A DNA stretch of 17,015 nt, taken from the NCBI GenBank assembly GCA_002315625.1, contig DCHH01000003.1:1-17015 (forward strand), in the 5' to 3' direction. The notes below the pieces were generated by a model. It had not been told where the DNA came from, did not search any database, and saw nothing but the letters and a program-made list of their open reading frames with translations. Source of the stretch: Bacteroidales bacterium UBA1757. GTDB lineage: Bacteria; Bacteroidota; Bacteroidia; Bacteroidales; UBA1402. Position 1 is the stretch's first letter, and each line of letters begins with the position of its first letter. Below, in pieces: positions 5,934-14,709 of this stretch. The translations under genes and the position numbers were made by a program.

Positions 5934-8648
5934 ATGAAGAAAATCGCATTTCTTTCCTTCCTGATTCTAATTCCTCTCCTTGCACAGGCACAGGAAGAGA
6001 CTTTCCAACAGGCGAACAAGGATTACGTCCTGTATGAAGTGGAGCGCGACAAGAACAGTACGGCAATGTACGACTACCTGCTCCAAAGCTACAAGTTGTT
6101 CGTCCAAACCCTTGAGATGCAGCCAAGTGCACAGATAGCCACAGCCGCAAAAGCCAAGCTGGTCGCCATATATCCGATTCTCCGCATCGCCTCTGTCCAT
6201 TACTCCAACTCTGGAGATTTCGCTAAGGCATACCCCTTCGGACTGGCATACGTCAAACTGCCCACCCACCCGGCTATGGTAACCGAGATTCTGCCGAAAG
6301 ACCCGAGTTTCAACCAGATTCTCTTTAACACTGGTGCAACGGCCGTCCAGCTGAATGATGACGAGAACGCCTCCTACTGCCTCAACGAATATCTTGCCTC
6401 CGGCGAGACGGCACGGGCAAAGGACTGCTACAACAACCTTATTATTGTCTGTCAGCGGCAGAAGGACAATGCGAAGATGGAATCAATCCTCAAAAATGCC
6501 ATCCAGGCATATCCCAATGAGATGAACTACCGCTACAACCTGGTCAACCACTACATCGCTACCCGAAACAACCGTGGGCTTCTCGAGGCTGTCAGCGGAA
6601 TCCTTGACATCGACCCCAACAACCTTGAGGTACTTCCCATGAAGGCGCGGCTGGAAATGAGTGCCGGCAACCTGAAAGAGGCCCAGGAGATGTACAAGCG
6701 CATTTACAACTTCCGTCCGGACGACTTCGTGGTGATGCGTGACCTGGCCATCTGCGACTTTAAGATTGTCGCCCAACTCAACCAGCAGGTCAACGCCGGT
6801 TCCTCTGAAAGCGACAAGATGCGCAACAAGCAGGAGTCTTATCCGTATGTATCGGAAGCCAGGATTCTTTTCGAGAAAATGCTGGAGAAACAGCCCCAGA
6901 GCTACGACTACATGAAAGCCCTCGGCCAGTGTTATCTGTTCCTCGGAATGAGTGCCGAATCAGCCGCCCTCAACGAAATCGTCGAGAGCAAGGGTAGTTA
7001 CAATGATTACGCGCAGGTTCTTTCGAAATACAATCAGTTGCCGGTTGACGACGGAAATGCATCGAAAATCTTCACGGGAGAGCCTCCTAAGCTCATCACT
7101 ACCAACGTTGTGCTCCGCGAGGCGAACAACAACAATGTACTGGACGGCGGCGAAGCCTTCACCATCGAGTTCACGGTCGTAAACCAGGGAAACGGCGATG
7201 CAGAGAATGTCCATGTACGCTTTGCCGAGTCGGGGCTGATGGATACATATATCACAGGTATTCGCAACATTGATGCTGGAACTATCCCCGCCCACAGCGA
7301 GAGACAGTTCACCATGAACTATACTGCCAGTGAAACTATTCCTGACGGAACAGCCGCCATGACAATATATGTATTGGAAGGAAACTCTTTCGACGCTGAC
7401 CCTCAGCAGATTAACATAAACGTGCAGGAGATGGCCCGTCCCAGACTGCGTATCGCAGCTTCCCAGTTCATGGCAGAGGAAGGGACTGCAATTTCTCTCG
7501 GGGACAAGGGAAAGCTTATCCTGGTGGTTCAGAACTACGGTTCCGCCATGGCCTACAACACCGAAATCAAGTTTGACTGCCCAGACAACATTCTCCCTAT
7601 GGGTACCGACAAGGTTGTCTTCGACACCATCCCGCCGGGAGGCAACACGACCTATACGTTTGACTTTCTGGTCAACAAACGCTTCGCTGGCGACTCGATT
7701 CCCATCCACCTCAGCATGATGGAGGATTCCCGATACGAACTCATCGATGACATCTATCGTGTGAAACTCGGAGACTACCTATCTACCACCACAGCCCTGA
7801 ACATCGACGGCCAGCTTGAGAATCGTGGAAACTATCTGACTCAAGTGACCCTCAAACACGAAGGTGAGCTCTTCACCGACATTCCGGTCGGTCCGTCCCA
7901 TCTGCACCGTTATGCCCTTATCATCGGTAATGAACTTTATTCTACTCTTGGCAACAACTCCGAAATCAACGTTCCGTACGCCGAGAATGATGCCAGCGCC
8001 TTTAAGGAGTATTGCCTGAGAACCTTCGGTATTCCTTACGACAACATCATTTTCCTGACCAACGCCACTACCGGACAGATGATTGAAGCCGTCGATCGCC
8101 TCATCGGTATCGGAAAGTCCGACCCGCAGGCTGAACTGATGTTCTACTACTCCGGCCACGGAAGTCCCGACGAACAGACCCAGATGCCCTACCTTCTCCC
8201 GGTTGACCTGACTGGTAAAAATGTCCGCTACGGCATCTCCTTGAACGACCTTTACTCAAAGCTATCCAACTGCGGATGCATGGGAGCATACGTCTTCCTG
8301 GATGCCTGCTTCAGCGGCGGTTTCAAATCAGAACAGGCTCTCATAGCAGCCAAGGGTGTCCGTATTGCACCGAAGTATTCGACCCTTTCGGGCAACACCG
8401 TCAGTTTCACCTCATCATCGGGTGACCAGACCTCCAGCGTCTTTCACGAAAAAAAGCACGGCATTTTCACATACTTTTTGCTGAAATCCTTCAAAGACTC
8501 CAATGGAGATATTACCTTTGAGCAACTTTACAACCAGACCCGTTCAGGCGTCTTCGGTGAGTCCTCACGTATGGGCAAGCCGCAGTCGCCGCAAGTCATC
8601 CCATCCGAAGACTGGAGCGACTGGTCGAAATTCAAACTTAACCAGTGA
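5934..8648 (+). CDS. Exported TPR / Ig-like / caspase-family (C14) protease
   Basis: A 904-residue protein with a signal peptide (MKKIAFLS, hydrophobic core, AQAQ near residue 20). Residues about 20-370 are helical repeats of TPR type (for example YNLVNHYIATRN, then FRPDDFVVMRDLAICDF). Residues about 384-500 and 502-600 are two CARDB-like Ig domains with the FTVVNQGNGDAENVHVRF pattern. Residues about 658-904 are a caspase-fold protease: RYALIIGNELY opens the domain, His742 lies in YYSGHG and the nucleophile Cys792 in DACFSGG, both intact. Bacterial C14 relatives usually cleave after basic residues, but specificity cannot be read here. No type IX C-terminal sorting domain is seen; the protein ends with the protease domain. 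The ATG at 5934 was preferred over a TTG at 5925. It is the third gene of the cluster. Substrate and trigger are unknown. Confidence 0.87.
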   Translation: MKKIAFLSFLILIPLLAQAQEETFQQANKDYVLYEVERDKNSTAMYDYLLQSYKLFVQTLEMQPSAQIATAAKAKLVAIYPILRIASVHYSNSGDFAKAYPFGLAYVKLPTHPAMVTEILPKDPSFNQILFNTGATAVQLNDDENASYCLNEYLASGETARAKDCYNNLIIVCQRQKDNAKMESILKNAIQAYPNEMNYRYNLVNHYIATRNNRGLLEAVSGILDIDPNNLEVLPMKARLEMSAGNLKEAQEMYKRIYNFRPDDFVVMRDLAICDFKIVAQLNQQVNAGSSESDKMRNKQESYPYVSEARILFEKMLEKQPQSYDYMKALGQCYLFLGMSAESAALNEIVESKGSYNDYAQVLSKYNQLPVDDGNASKIFTGEPPKLITTNVVLREANNNNVLDGGEAFTIEFTVVNQGNGDAENVHVRFAESGLMDTYITGIRNIDAGTIPAHSERQFTMNYTASETIPDGTAAMTIYVLEGNSFDADPQQININVQEMARPRLRIAASQFMAEEGTAISLGDKGKLILVVQNYGSAMAYNTEIKFDCPDNILPMGTDKVVFDTIPPGGNTTYTFDFLVNKRFAGDSIPIHLSMMEDSRYELIDDIYRVKLGDYLSTTTALNIDGQLENRGNYLTQVTLKHEGELFTDIPVGPSHLHRYALIIGNELYSTLGNNSEINVPYAENDASAFKEYCLRTFGIPYDNIIFLTNATTGQMIEAVDRLIGIGKSDPQAELMFYYSGHGSPDEQTQMPYLLPVDLTGKNVRYGISLNDLYSKLSNCGCMGAYVFLDACFSGGFKSEQALIAAKGVRIAPKYSTLSGNTVSFTSSSGDQTSSVFHEKKHGIFTYFLLKSFKDSNGDITFEQLYNQTRSGVFGESSRMGKPQSPQVIPSEDWSDWSKFKLNQ

Positions 8649-8663
8649 TACTAACAATCCGCT

Positions 8664-10145
8664 ATGACTATCAACGAACTGGAACCGAAAATCGTTTTCG
8701 GAAACTTTTACGGGATTACCCGTCAGCCACGTCCTTCCAAGCATGAGGAGCAAATCCGTGCTTACCTTCTTGACTGGGGAAAGAAACACAATATCGAATG
8801 CTTTGCTGACGAGTTCGGCAACGTAATCATGCGCAAGCCCGCCACTCCGGGGTACGAAAACCGCAAGGGAGTGGTCATGCAGGGGCACATGGACATGGTT
8901 CCACAGAAGAATCCCGACGTGAAGCACGATTTTGAGAAAGACCCGATTGAGACATGGGTTGACGGCGAATGGCTGAAGGCCAAGGGAACCACACTCGGTG
9001 CCGACAACGGACTGGGTATTGCCCTCGGACTCTCAATTCTCGAATCCGACGACATCTGTCACGGTCCGCTCGAACTGCTTGTCACCTACGACGAGGAGAC
9101 AGGCATGACCGGTGCCCAGAACCTCAAGCCGGGCATTCTGAAGGGTGAGATTCTGCTCAACCTCGACTCCGAGACCGAAGGTGAGTTCTATGTCGGATGC
9201 GCAGGCGGTTTGGATGCTTCGGCAGATAGCACATACATTCCGCAGGAGGAGCCTCAGGGATGGCTCTGCTATTCACTGAATGTAACAGGCTGTCAGGGCG
9301 GACATTCCGGCATGGACATCATTCTTTGCCGCGCCAATGCCAACAAGCTGTCGGCCAGACTTTTGTATGCATTGCTTTCCCGTACCGACGCCAAGCTTCT
9401 TGATATGGAGGGCGGTTCGCTTCGCAACGCAATCCCGCGTGACTGCTATGCCACCTTATACATTAACCCCGAACATCTCGGAGAGGCCAAGGCCATTGTT
9501 GATGAAATCACAGCTGAAATAAAGACGGAATATGCCGTCACAGACCCCAAGTGCACAATCACTTTCGAACCTTACAAATGTGCCGAAGGGGAAGTCTGCG
9601 ACCACGAGGAGTGCAAATACGTTCCCAACGACGATGCACTTCGCTTCCTCCGTACCATATTAGTATGTCCGGACGGTGTCGAACGGATGAGCGACCAGAT
9701 GCCTGGTCTTGTGGAGACTTCCAACAACATGGCCATGGTGAAGATTTTCCGCGGTGAGTTCTTCGTACGCAGTCTTATTCGCAGTTCGGTCGATAGTGCC
9801 AAGCAGGCCCTTGCCGACAAGATGGAGTCGCTCTTCGCACTTGCCTCAATTCCTGTAACCTTTACTGGCGGCTACTCAGGCTGGGCCCCCAATGCTGCAT
9901 CGCCAATCCTTCACCTTATGGAGAAGGTATATAAAGAGATGTTCAACAAGGAACCGCTCGTGATGGCAATCCATGCAGGTCTTGAGTGCGGCATACTGAG
10001 CGGAGCATATCCCGAATGGGACATGGTATCGTTCGGACCGACCCTTCTCAGCCCCCACTCACCCGACGAGCGGGCACATATCCCCTCCGTCCAGAAGGTG
10101 TGGGACTTCCTGAAAGCTGTTCTGGCCGCTATTCCCGAGAAGTAA
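8664..10145 (+). CDS. pepD: Aminoacyl-histidine dipeptidase (M20 family)
   Basis: A 493-residue cytoplasmic zinc dipeptidase that hydrolyses Xaa-His and other dipeptides. The zinc ligands of the M20 family are all present: His75 with Asp77 (QGHMDMVP), Asp114 (GADNGLG), the catalytic Glu144 and ligand Glu145 (DEETGM), Asp168 (NLDSE) and His437 (IHAGLECG). The length matches the PepD family. Inside the lid/dimerisation domain is an unusual Cys/His segment (Cys297, Cys306, Cys312, His314, Cys317) discussed separately. The gene starts 15 bp after the caspase gene and is probably cotranscribed, though its function is general peptide catabolism and may be unrelated to the cluster. Confidence 0.93.
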   Translation: MTINELEPKIVFGNFYGITRQPRPSKHEEQIRAYLLDWGKKHNIECFADEFGNVIMRKPATPGYENRKGVVMQGHMDMVPQKNPDVKHDFEKDPIETWVDGEWLKAKGTTLGADNGLGIALGLSILESDDICHGPLELLVTYDEETGMTGAQNLKPGILKGEILLNLDSETEGEFYVGCAGGLDASADSTYIPQEEPQGWLCYSLNVTGCQGGHSGMDIILCRANANKLSARLLYALLSRTDAKLLDMEGGSLRNAIPRDCYATLYINPEHLGEAKAIVDEITAEIKTEYAVTDPKCTITFEPYKCAEGEVCDHEECKYVPNDDALRFLRTILVCPDGVERMSDQMPGLVETSNNMAMVKIFRGEFFVRSLIRSSVDSAKQALADKMESLFALASIPVTFTGGYSGWAPNAASPILHLMEKVYKEMFNKEPLVMAIHAGLECGILSGAYPEWDMVSFGPTLLSPHSPDERAHIPSVQKVWDFLKAVLAAIPEK

Positions 10146-10171
10146 GAACCTGGTTCGCTGATTTCAAAGGC

Positions 10172-10831
10172 ATGCCAGCAAGCAATTCACTACCCCTCAG
10201 CACTCCCATTAAAGACAAGGTGATCCTGGGCATCGACCCGGGCACCAATGTCATGGGGTATGGCGTTCTTCACATCATAAACGGCAAGGCCAACTATGTT
10301 GTGATGGGTGTCCTCAAGCTCAACAAGTACGAGGACCATTACCTGCGGCTACGGAAGATTTTCGAGAGGACACTTGGTCTGATTGAGGAGTACCTTCCCG
10401 ACGAACTGGCCATCGAGGCCCCGTTTTTCGGAAAGAACGTCCAGTCAATGCTCAAGCTCGGACATGCCCAGGGGTGTGCCATTGCTGCCGCCATCTCGCG
10501 TGACATTCCCATTTTCGAGTATGCACCACTGAAAATCAAGATGGCTATTACGGGCAACGGGCAGGCTACCAAGGAGCAGGTCCGTTACCTGATTCAGCGA
10601 ATTCTTTCCATTCCCGACGAGAGCCTGCTTCCGCAACTGGATGCTACTGACGGACTTGCCGCCGCATACTGCCATTTCCTTGAGAGCAATGTCATTGCAA
10701 GCCGCGCCCGACTGGAAACCGTCACAAAGAAAAGACGTTCTACCAGTTCTTCTACAAAAAGCACCAGCAACTGCAAATCCTGGGAAGAGTTCGTCCACAA
10801 GAATCCCGACAAATGTAAAAAACAGCCATGA
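10172..10831 (+). CDS. ruvC: Crossover junction endodeoxyribonuclease RuvC
   Basis: A 219-residue Holliday junction resolvase that would act with RuvAB to cut four-way junctions in recombination. The four acidic catalytic residues are visible: Asp22 in GIDPGTNVMGYG, Glu82 in AIEAPFFGKN, and Asp157 and Asp160 in LDATDGLAAAYCH. The start at ATG 10172 gives about 14 residues before the usual beginning (KDKVILGIDPG); no other ATG is available there. The C-terminus carries a Ser/Thr/Lys-rich linker and a short tail (SWEEFVHKNPDKCKK) beyond the nuclease core. The gene is 26 bp after pepD and overlaps the next gene by four bases. Confidence 0.93.
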   Translation: MPASNSLPLSTPIKDKVILGIDPGTNVMGYGVLHIINGKANYVVMGVLKLNKYEDHYLRLRKIFERTLGLIEEYLPDELAIEAPFFGKNVQSMLKLGHAQGCAIAAAISRDIPIFEYAPLKIKMAITGNGQATKEQVRYLIQRILSIPDESLLPQLDATDGLAAAYCHFLESNVIASRARLETVTKKRRSTSSSTKSTSNCKSWEEFVHKNPDKCKKQP

Positions 10832-11253
10832 CCGGTTTTTATATAATACTCGCATCTGCTCTGGCAGCCTTAGGCATTTTCAGCTGGATTGTCAGCCACT
10901 TTAACCTGTTCGGGGCTAATAAAAAAAAGGAAAGTACTGATACCCAGGAGGAACAAACCGACACAGAAGAGAGCACAGCCTGCTGCGGCCAGCACCTAGT
11001 CTGCCAAAAGGACAAGCGCCTGATGGCCCAGAGCGAAATAATCTACTTCGACGATGAGGAACTTGATGCCTACAAGGGAATTGCCGCCGACGAGTACGAC
11101 GACGAGGCTCTTGCCCTCTTTTCCGAAGTCTTCAACACAGTCCGCCCAGAGGAGATGATGGACTGGCTGAACAGCCTGCGCCTGCGCGAAATCGAACTTC
11201 CCCTCGAACTCCGCGACGAAGCCCTGATGATAGTCTCCGAGCAGCGTTCATAG
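10828..11253 (+). CDS. Small membrane-anchored protein with Cys-Cys-His-Cys motif
   Basis: A 141-residue protein with an N-terminal membrane helix at about 3-28, a charged linker, then Cys52, Cys53, His56 and Cys59 followed by KDKRLMAQS and an acidic stretch YFDDEELDAY (73-82). The rest (85-141) is predicted helical. I recognise the combination of membrane anchor, CxxHxxC core and DDEELD segment as a conserved Bacteroidetes family sometimes labelled phospholipase, without convincing support for that label. The Cys/His cluster may bind a metal. Its ATG overlaps the ruvC stop (ATGA), so it is translationally coupled to ruvC. Function unknown. Confidence 0.75.
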   Translation: MTGFYIILASALAALGIFSWIVSHFNLFGANKKKESTDTQEEQTDTEESTACCGQHLVCQKDKRLMAQSEIIYFDDEELDAYKGIAADEYDDEALALFSEVFNTVRPEEMMDWLNSLRLREIELPLELRDEALMIVSEQRS

Positions 11254-11305
11254 AAATGCAATAAAACAGGCAAAACCCCGTTACTGATAGAGCAAGAACC
11301 AAATA

Positions 11306-14110
11306 ATGATGGTAAAGGGAATAGCGAAATATCTATTGGCAGCAGCCGTCCTGAGCGGTCTGGTGTATTCCTGCTCCACCCAGCGCAATACATCATTGTC
11401 GCGCAACCATCATGCCCTCACCACCCGCTACAACGTCAAATTCAACGCCGAACAGTCATTCCTGAAAGGACTTGACCAGATAGAAAAATCCTACAAGGCG
11501 GACTATTCAGACTTGCTGCCAGTCTTCATAATCAGCGACCCTGCCATGCAGAAAGTGGCCTCCGGCAATATGAAGGCATGCATAGACAAATGCCAGAAGG
11601 CCATCAAGACCCACTCAATCCGGGTAAAACCAGACAAGAAACCCGCCCGCAACGCCCCTGAAAAAGAGCGCCGTTTCTACGAACAGGAGGAGTTCAACCC
11701 CGTGATGCCCTCAGTCTTTCTGCTGATGGCAAAAGCCGAACTCTACGGCGGCGACTTTGAATCGGCTGTCTCGACTTGCTCCTACATCCAGCAGCACTTC
11801 TCCCACGACAAGAAGACGTGCGACGCCTCAAAGATTTACCAGGCAATAGCCTACTACATAGACGATTGGCTCTACGAGGCTGAAAACATCTTCGTAAAGA
11901 TGAACGATGAAGGGTTTGACTCAAGCCTAAACGCCCTCTATTCAACTGCTTACGGCGACCTCCTTCTCCATCAGGGCAGGACTCAGGAAGCTATTCCGCT
12001 GATAGAAATCGGGCTGTCCAACACCCACCGCAAAGTGGAGAAACAGCGCTACACCTACCTTCTCGCACAGTTGTACCAAAGCGTCGGTCAGGACGACAAA
12101 TCGTACTCCTATTATAAAAAGGTGACAAATCTCAGTCCCTCCTACGAGATGGACCTCAACGCCCGCATCCACCAGACCGAGGTCAACCACCACATAAGCC
12201 AGAAGGCCGTGGTTCGCAAACTACTGAGAATGAGCCGTAATAAAAACAATGCGGACTATCTTGACGCCATCCATTATGCCATAGGCAACTACTATCTCAA
12301 CGACAAAGACACAGTACAAGCCATAGAGCAGTACAAGACAGCAATTGCCAAGAGCACTCTTGGCGGCCACTACAAGGCACAGTCTCTCATTACCCTCGGC
12401 GGCCTCTACTATGACGACGAGAACTTCCGCCCGGCCGTGCCATGCTACAAGGAGGGCAACCCGCTCATAGAGGACGACAACAGCATCAAGGAGATGGTTG
12501 CCGAGCGCGACCGCATTCTCCAGATTCTGGAGCCCTACGTAGAGACAATATTTGTGCAGGACAGCCTCCAGGCCATGGCCGCCCTTCCCGAAGAACGGCG
12601 CTCTGCCATAATAGATAGCATTATCGAGGTGGTTAAGAAGCAGCTCAAGGAGGAGGCCAGGAAGAAGAGTCAGGAGGAGGCACTCTCCGCAAACGAGGAG
12701 TTCACCAAGGAGAACGTCAAGGAGTCCGACGAACCGAAAGCAACCGTCAGCAATGGCGACAACAGCTGGTACTTCTACAACGAAGCCTCTCTCAAACAGG
12801 GAAAGAAGGACTTCGAAAAGAACTGGGGCAAACGCTCGCTGGAGGACAACTGGCGCATCAGGAACAAGGGGACCTTCTTCTCGGACCTCAATGCATCTCT
12901 TAACGGAACGGATGAAACACCCCCTGCAGATGGTACCACAACTGCACCTGACGGACTGCTTACCGATATCGAGGCCGAATCCACAGCGACGGATGCCCCG
13001 GAATTTGAAGCTTCGGACGACCCGACCGAACCTGGATACTATCTCAAAGACCTTCCGTTTACCGAAGAACAGATTGCCGAATCAAACGCCCAGATTGCCG
13101 AGGCAATGTTCAATGCTGCAAAGGTTTACCGCGAGCAGATGGAAAACGACGACCTGGCTCTGCGCACCTTTGCCGAGCTTGAGCGGCGTTTCCCCGCCGA
13201 TACCCTGTGGCTGCCTGAGACCTATTACCTCTGCTACCTGATTCTCATGCAGCATCATGAGAATGAAAAGGCCGAGGACAACCGCCACAAACTTCTCACG
13301 AACCATCCCAACACCGAGCAGGCGGAAATCCTCTCCGATTCGCTCTTCATCCAGAAAATGATTGACATGTATGCGCACGAGGATTCGATGTACAACGAAA
13401 CCTACCGCCATTTCATTTCAAACCATGCCGACTCGGTCAAGGCCAACTATTCCTACGTTGAGGCCAACTATTCCCGCAGCACCCTGATGCCCAAGTTCAT
13501 GTTCCTGCGTGCAATGGAGGCGGTCAAGGACGGCGACGGAGAACTGTTCCTCCGTCTCATCACAGAAATAACCGCGAAGTACCCCAATTGCGACCTCAAG
13601 GATATGGTTTCGCAAATGCTTGCCTACTGGAATGCGGGCCTGCGTCCACAAGGTTTCAACGGCTTCTACGAGGGTTATGTCGATATCGACTCGCTTATGC
13701 TCGATTCCATTTCGAACCAGTTCACATACCAGCCGAAGGAGCCTCATCTGATGGTACTCTCCTACCCGTCCGACTCGACAAACGCCAACCATCTGCTCTT
13801 CGATGTGGCATTGTACAACTTTACCAACTTCCTGATACGCGACTACGAGCTGAGTCTGGAGCAGCTGGCAAAGCACGATGTTCTGGTAATCAGGCCATTT
13901 GAGAATGCGGAGGACGTAACCCGTTATGCCTCATGGATGAATTTCCAGACAGAGCGTCCTGAAGAAAAGTACCCCGGACTCGTAATCCTCATTATTTCCG
14001 AATCGAACTTCAAACTGCTGAACACCACCACATTCGGCGACAACATTACACCCATAGAAGCATACATCCGCTTCTACAGAAAACACTACCTCGGAGAGGA
14101 AATTGAATAA
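11306..14110 (+). CDS. porW: PorW/SprE-type TPR lipoprotein
   Basis: A 934-residue probable outer-membrane lipoprotein: hydrophobic signal at 9-20 and lipobox-like LVYSC with Cys23. After it comes the family N-terminus, STQRNTSLSRNHHALTTRYN then FNAEQSFLKGLDQIEK, which resembles PorW of Porphyromonas and SprE of Flavobacterium, proteins needed for type IX secretion and gliding. TPR helices fill residues about 120-430. A charged coiled region (445-485) leads to the family block with WYFYN at 488 and WGKRSLEDNWR at 507-517. A low-complexity acidic stretch follows (530-580), then more TPR helices and a C-terminal alpha/beta domain (816-934). Two adjacent ATGs (11306, 11309) are possible starts. 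No other type IX gene is in the window. A gap of 52 bp separates it from the preceding gene; I find no clear promoter there. Confidence 0.78.
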   Translation: MMVKGIAKYLLAAAVLSGLVYSCSTQRNTSLSRNHHALTTRYNVKFNAEQSFLKGLDQIEKSYKADYSDLLPVFIISDPAMQKVASGNMKACIDKCQKAIKTHSIRVKPDKKPARNAPEKERRFYEQEEFNPVMPSVFLLMAKAELYGGDFESAVSTCSYIQQHFSHDKKTCDASKIYQAIAYYIDDWLYEAENIFVKMNDEGFDSSLNALYSTAYGDLLLHQGRTQEAIPLIEIGLSNTHRKVEKQRYTYLLAQLYQSVGQDDKSYSYYKKVTNLSPSYEMDLNARIHQTEVNHHISQKAVVRKLLRMSRNKNNADYLDAIHYAIGNYYLNDKDTVQAIEQYKTAIAKSTLGGHYKAQSLITLGGLYYDDENFRPAVPCYKEGNPLIEDDNSIKEMVAERDRILQILEPYVETIFVQDSLQAMAALPEERRSAIIDSIIEVVKKQLKEEARKKSQEEALSANEEFTKENVKESDEPKATVSNGDNSWYFYNEASLKQGKKDFEKNWGKRSLEDNWRIRNKGTFFSDLNASLNGTDETPPADGTTTAPDGLLTDIEAESTATDAPEFEASDDPTEPGYYLKDLPFTEEQIAESNAQIAEAMFNAAKVYREQMENDDLALRTFAELERRFPADTLWLPETYYLCYLILMQHHENEKAEDNRHKLLTNHPNTEQAEILSDSLFIQKMIDMYAHEDSMYNETYRHFISNHADSVKANYSYVEANYSRSTLMPKFMFLRAMEAVKDGDGELFLRLITEITAKYPNCDLKDMVSQMLAYWNAGLRPQGFNGFYEGYVDIDSLMLDSISNQFTYQPKEPHLMVLSYPSDSTNANHLLFDVALYNFTNFLIRDYELSLEQLAKHDVLVIRPFENAEDVTRYASWMNFQTERPEEKYPGLVILIISESNFKLLNTTTFGDNITPIEAYIRFYRKHYLGEEIE

Positions 14111-14133
14111 AGCAGACCCGCCGTCGGCGAGCG

Positions 14134-14691
14134 TCAGAAGCAGGGCCTACATTTTTGCCAGTGGTACCCAAGAGCATAAAGTTCCAGCGACACACCGATT
14201 CGGAACATCACCCTTTCTGCGCGGGCATAGAGCAGGAAAGCTCTTTTTGTAGTGGGTTCGACCCGCTCGTGACGAATCAGGTTGATGGCTGCCGCAGCGC
14301 AGCTTCCCATTATTTTCTCAATTGATTTGGCCTTTTCCCCTTCAAGTGGAAATCCAAGAATATCACGGACGATATGCTCGTCCATATCGTCAAAGCCCCG
14401 GCTGCCGTGTAACTTGGCATACGGGTACTCCTTGTAACGCTGCCAGTCGTCGTTCCACCAGCGGGCAATGGCCATGCCGACGTATCCTGCCCAGGCGACA
14501 GCCGCCTCGGGATATTCTGCGATTTCCCCAACAGCATCAGCCATATAGTCGGGGGCAATCTCCTTCCACTTTGCATCGGTGTCTTCACTGTTGAGCAGCT
14601 GTCCCTCCAGCATCCCACAGCCGGTGCAAAGCCGGAGCATCTCCTGCATTACCCTGTCTTCGAACAGGTTATAGTAAAGATCCTCTTCCAT
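14134..14691 (-). CDS. Uncharacterised 185-residue protein with two CxxC pairs
   Basis: A cytoplasmic, mostly helical protein with no signal peptide. I do not recognise the family. It has a CxxC pair near each end (Cys22-Cys25 in LCTGCGM, Cys181-Cys184 in KCRPCF) and a Trp/Tyr-rich middle (WAGYVGMAIARWWNDDWQRY, about residues 67-86). The coding region is real on grounds of length, codon pattern and its place 18 bp after the end of the other minus-strand gene, with which it is probably cotranscribed. It converges on the PorW-type gene with 23 bp between stops. Function unknown. Confidence 0.72.
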   Translation of the reverse strand: MEEDLYYNLFEDRVMQEMLRLCTGCGMLEGQLLNSEDTDAKWKEIAPDYMADAVGEIAEYPEAAVAWAGYVGMAIARWWNDDWQRYKEYPYAKLHGSRGFDDMDEHIVRDILGFPLEGEKAKSIEKIMGSCAAAAINLIRHERVEPTTKRAFLLYARAERVMFRIGVSLELYALGYHWQKCRPCF

Positions 14692-14709
14692 TTCAAACGG
14701 GAATAATGT

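Noticed and set aside
6960..7709. 249-residue open frame on the minus strand inside the caspase gene
   Set aside because: It is antisense to recognisable Ig-like domains and mirrors their codon pattern; no family match was seen.
8560..8648. Type IX secretion sorting domain at the end of the caspase protein
   Set aside because: The protein ends in the protease domain; there is no extra Ig-like C-terminal domain, so it is probably not a type IX cargo despite the PorW-type gene downstream.
9986..10171. Upstream ATG at 9986 extending RuvC by 62 residues
   Set aside because: That stretch is the out-of-frame end of pepD and has no RuvC character; ATG 10172 fits the family.
14115..14135. Possible bidirectional terminator between the convergent genes
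   Set aside because: Only a four-base stem (CGCC/GGCG) with a three-base loop is visible, with no T-run on either strand.
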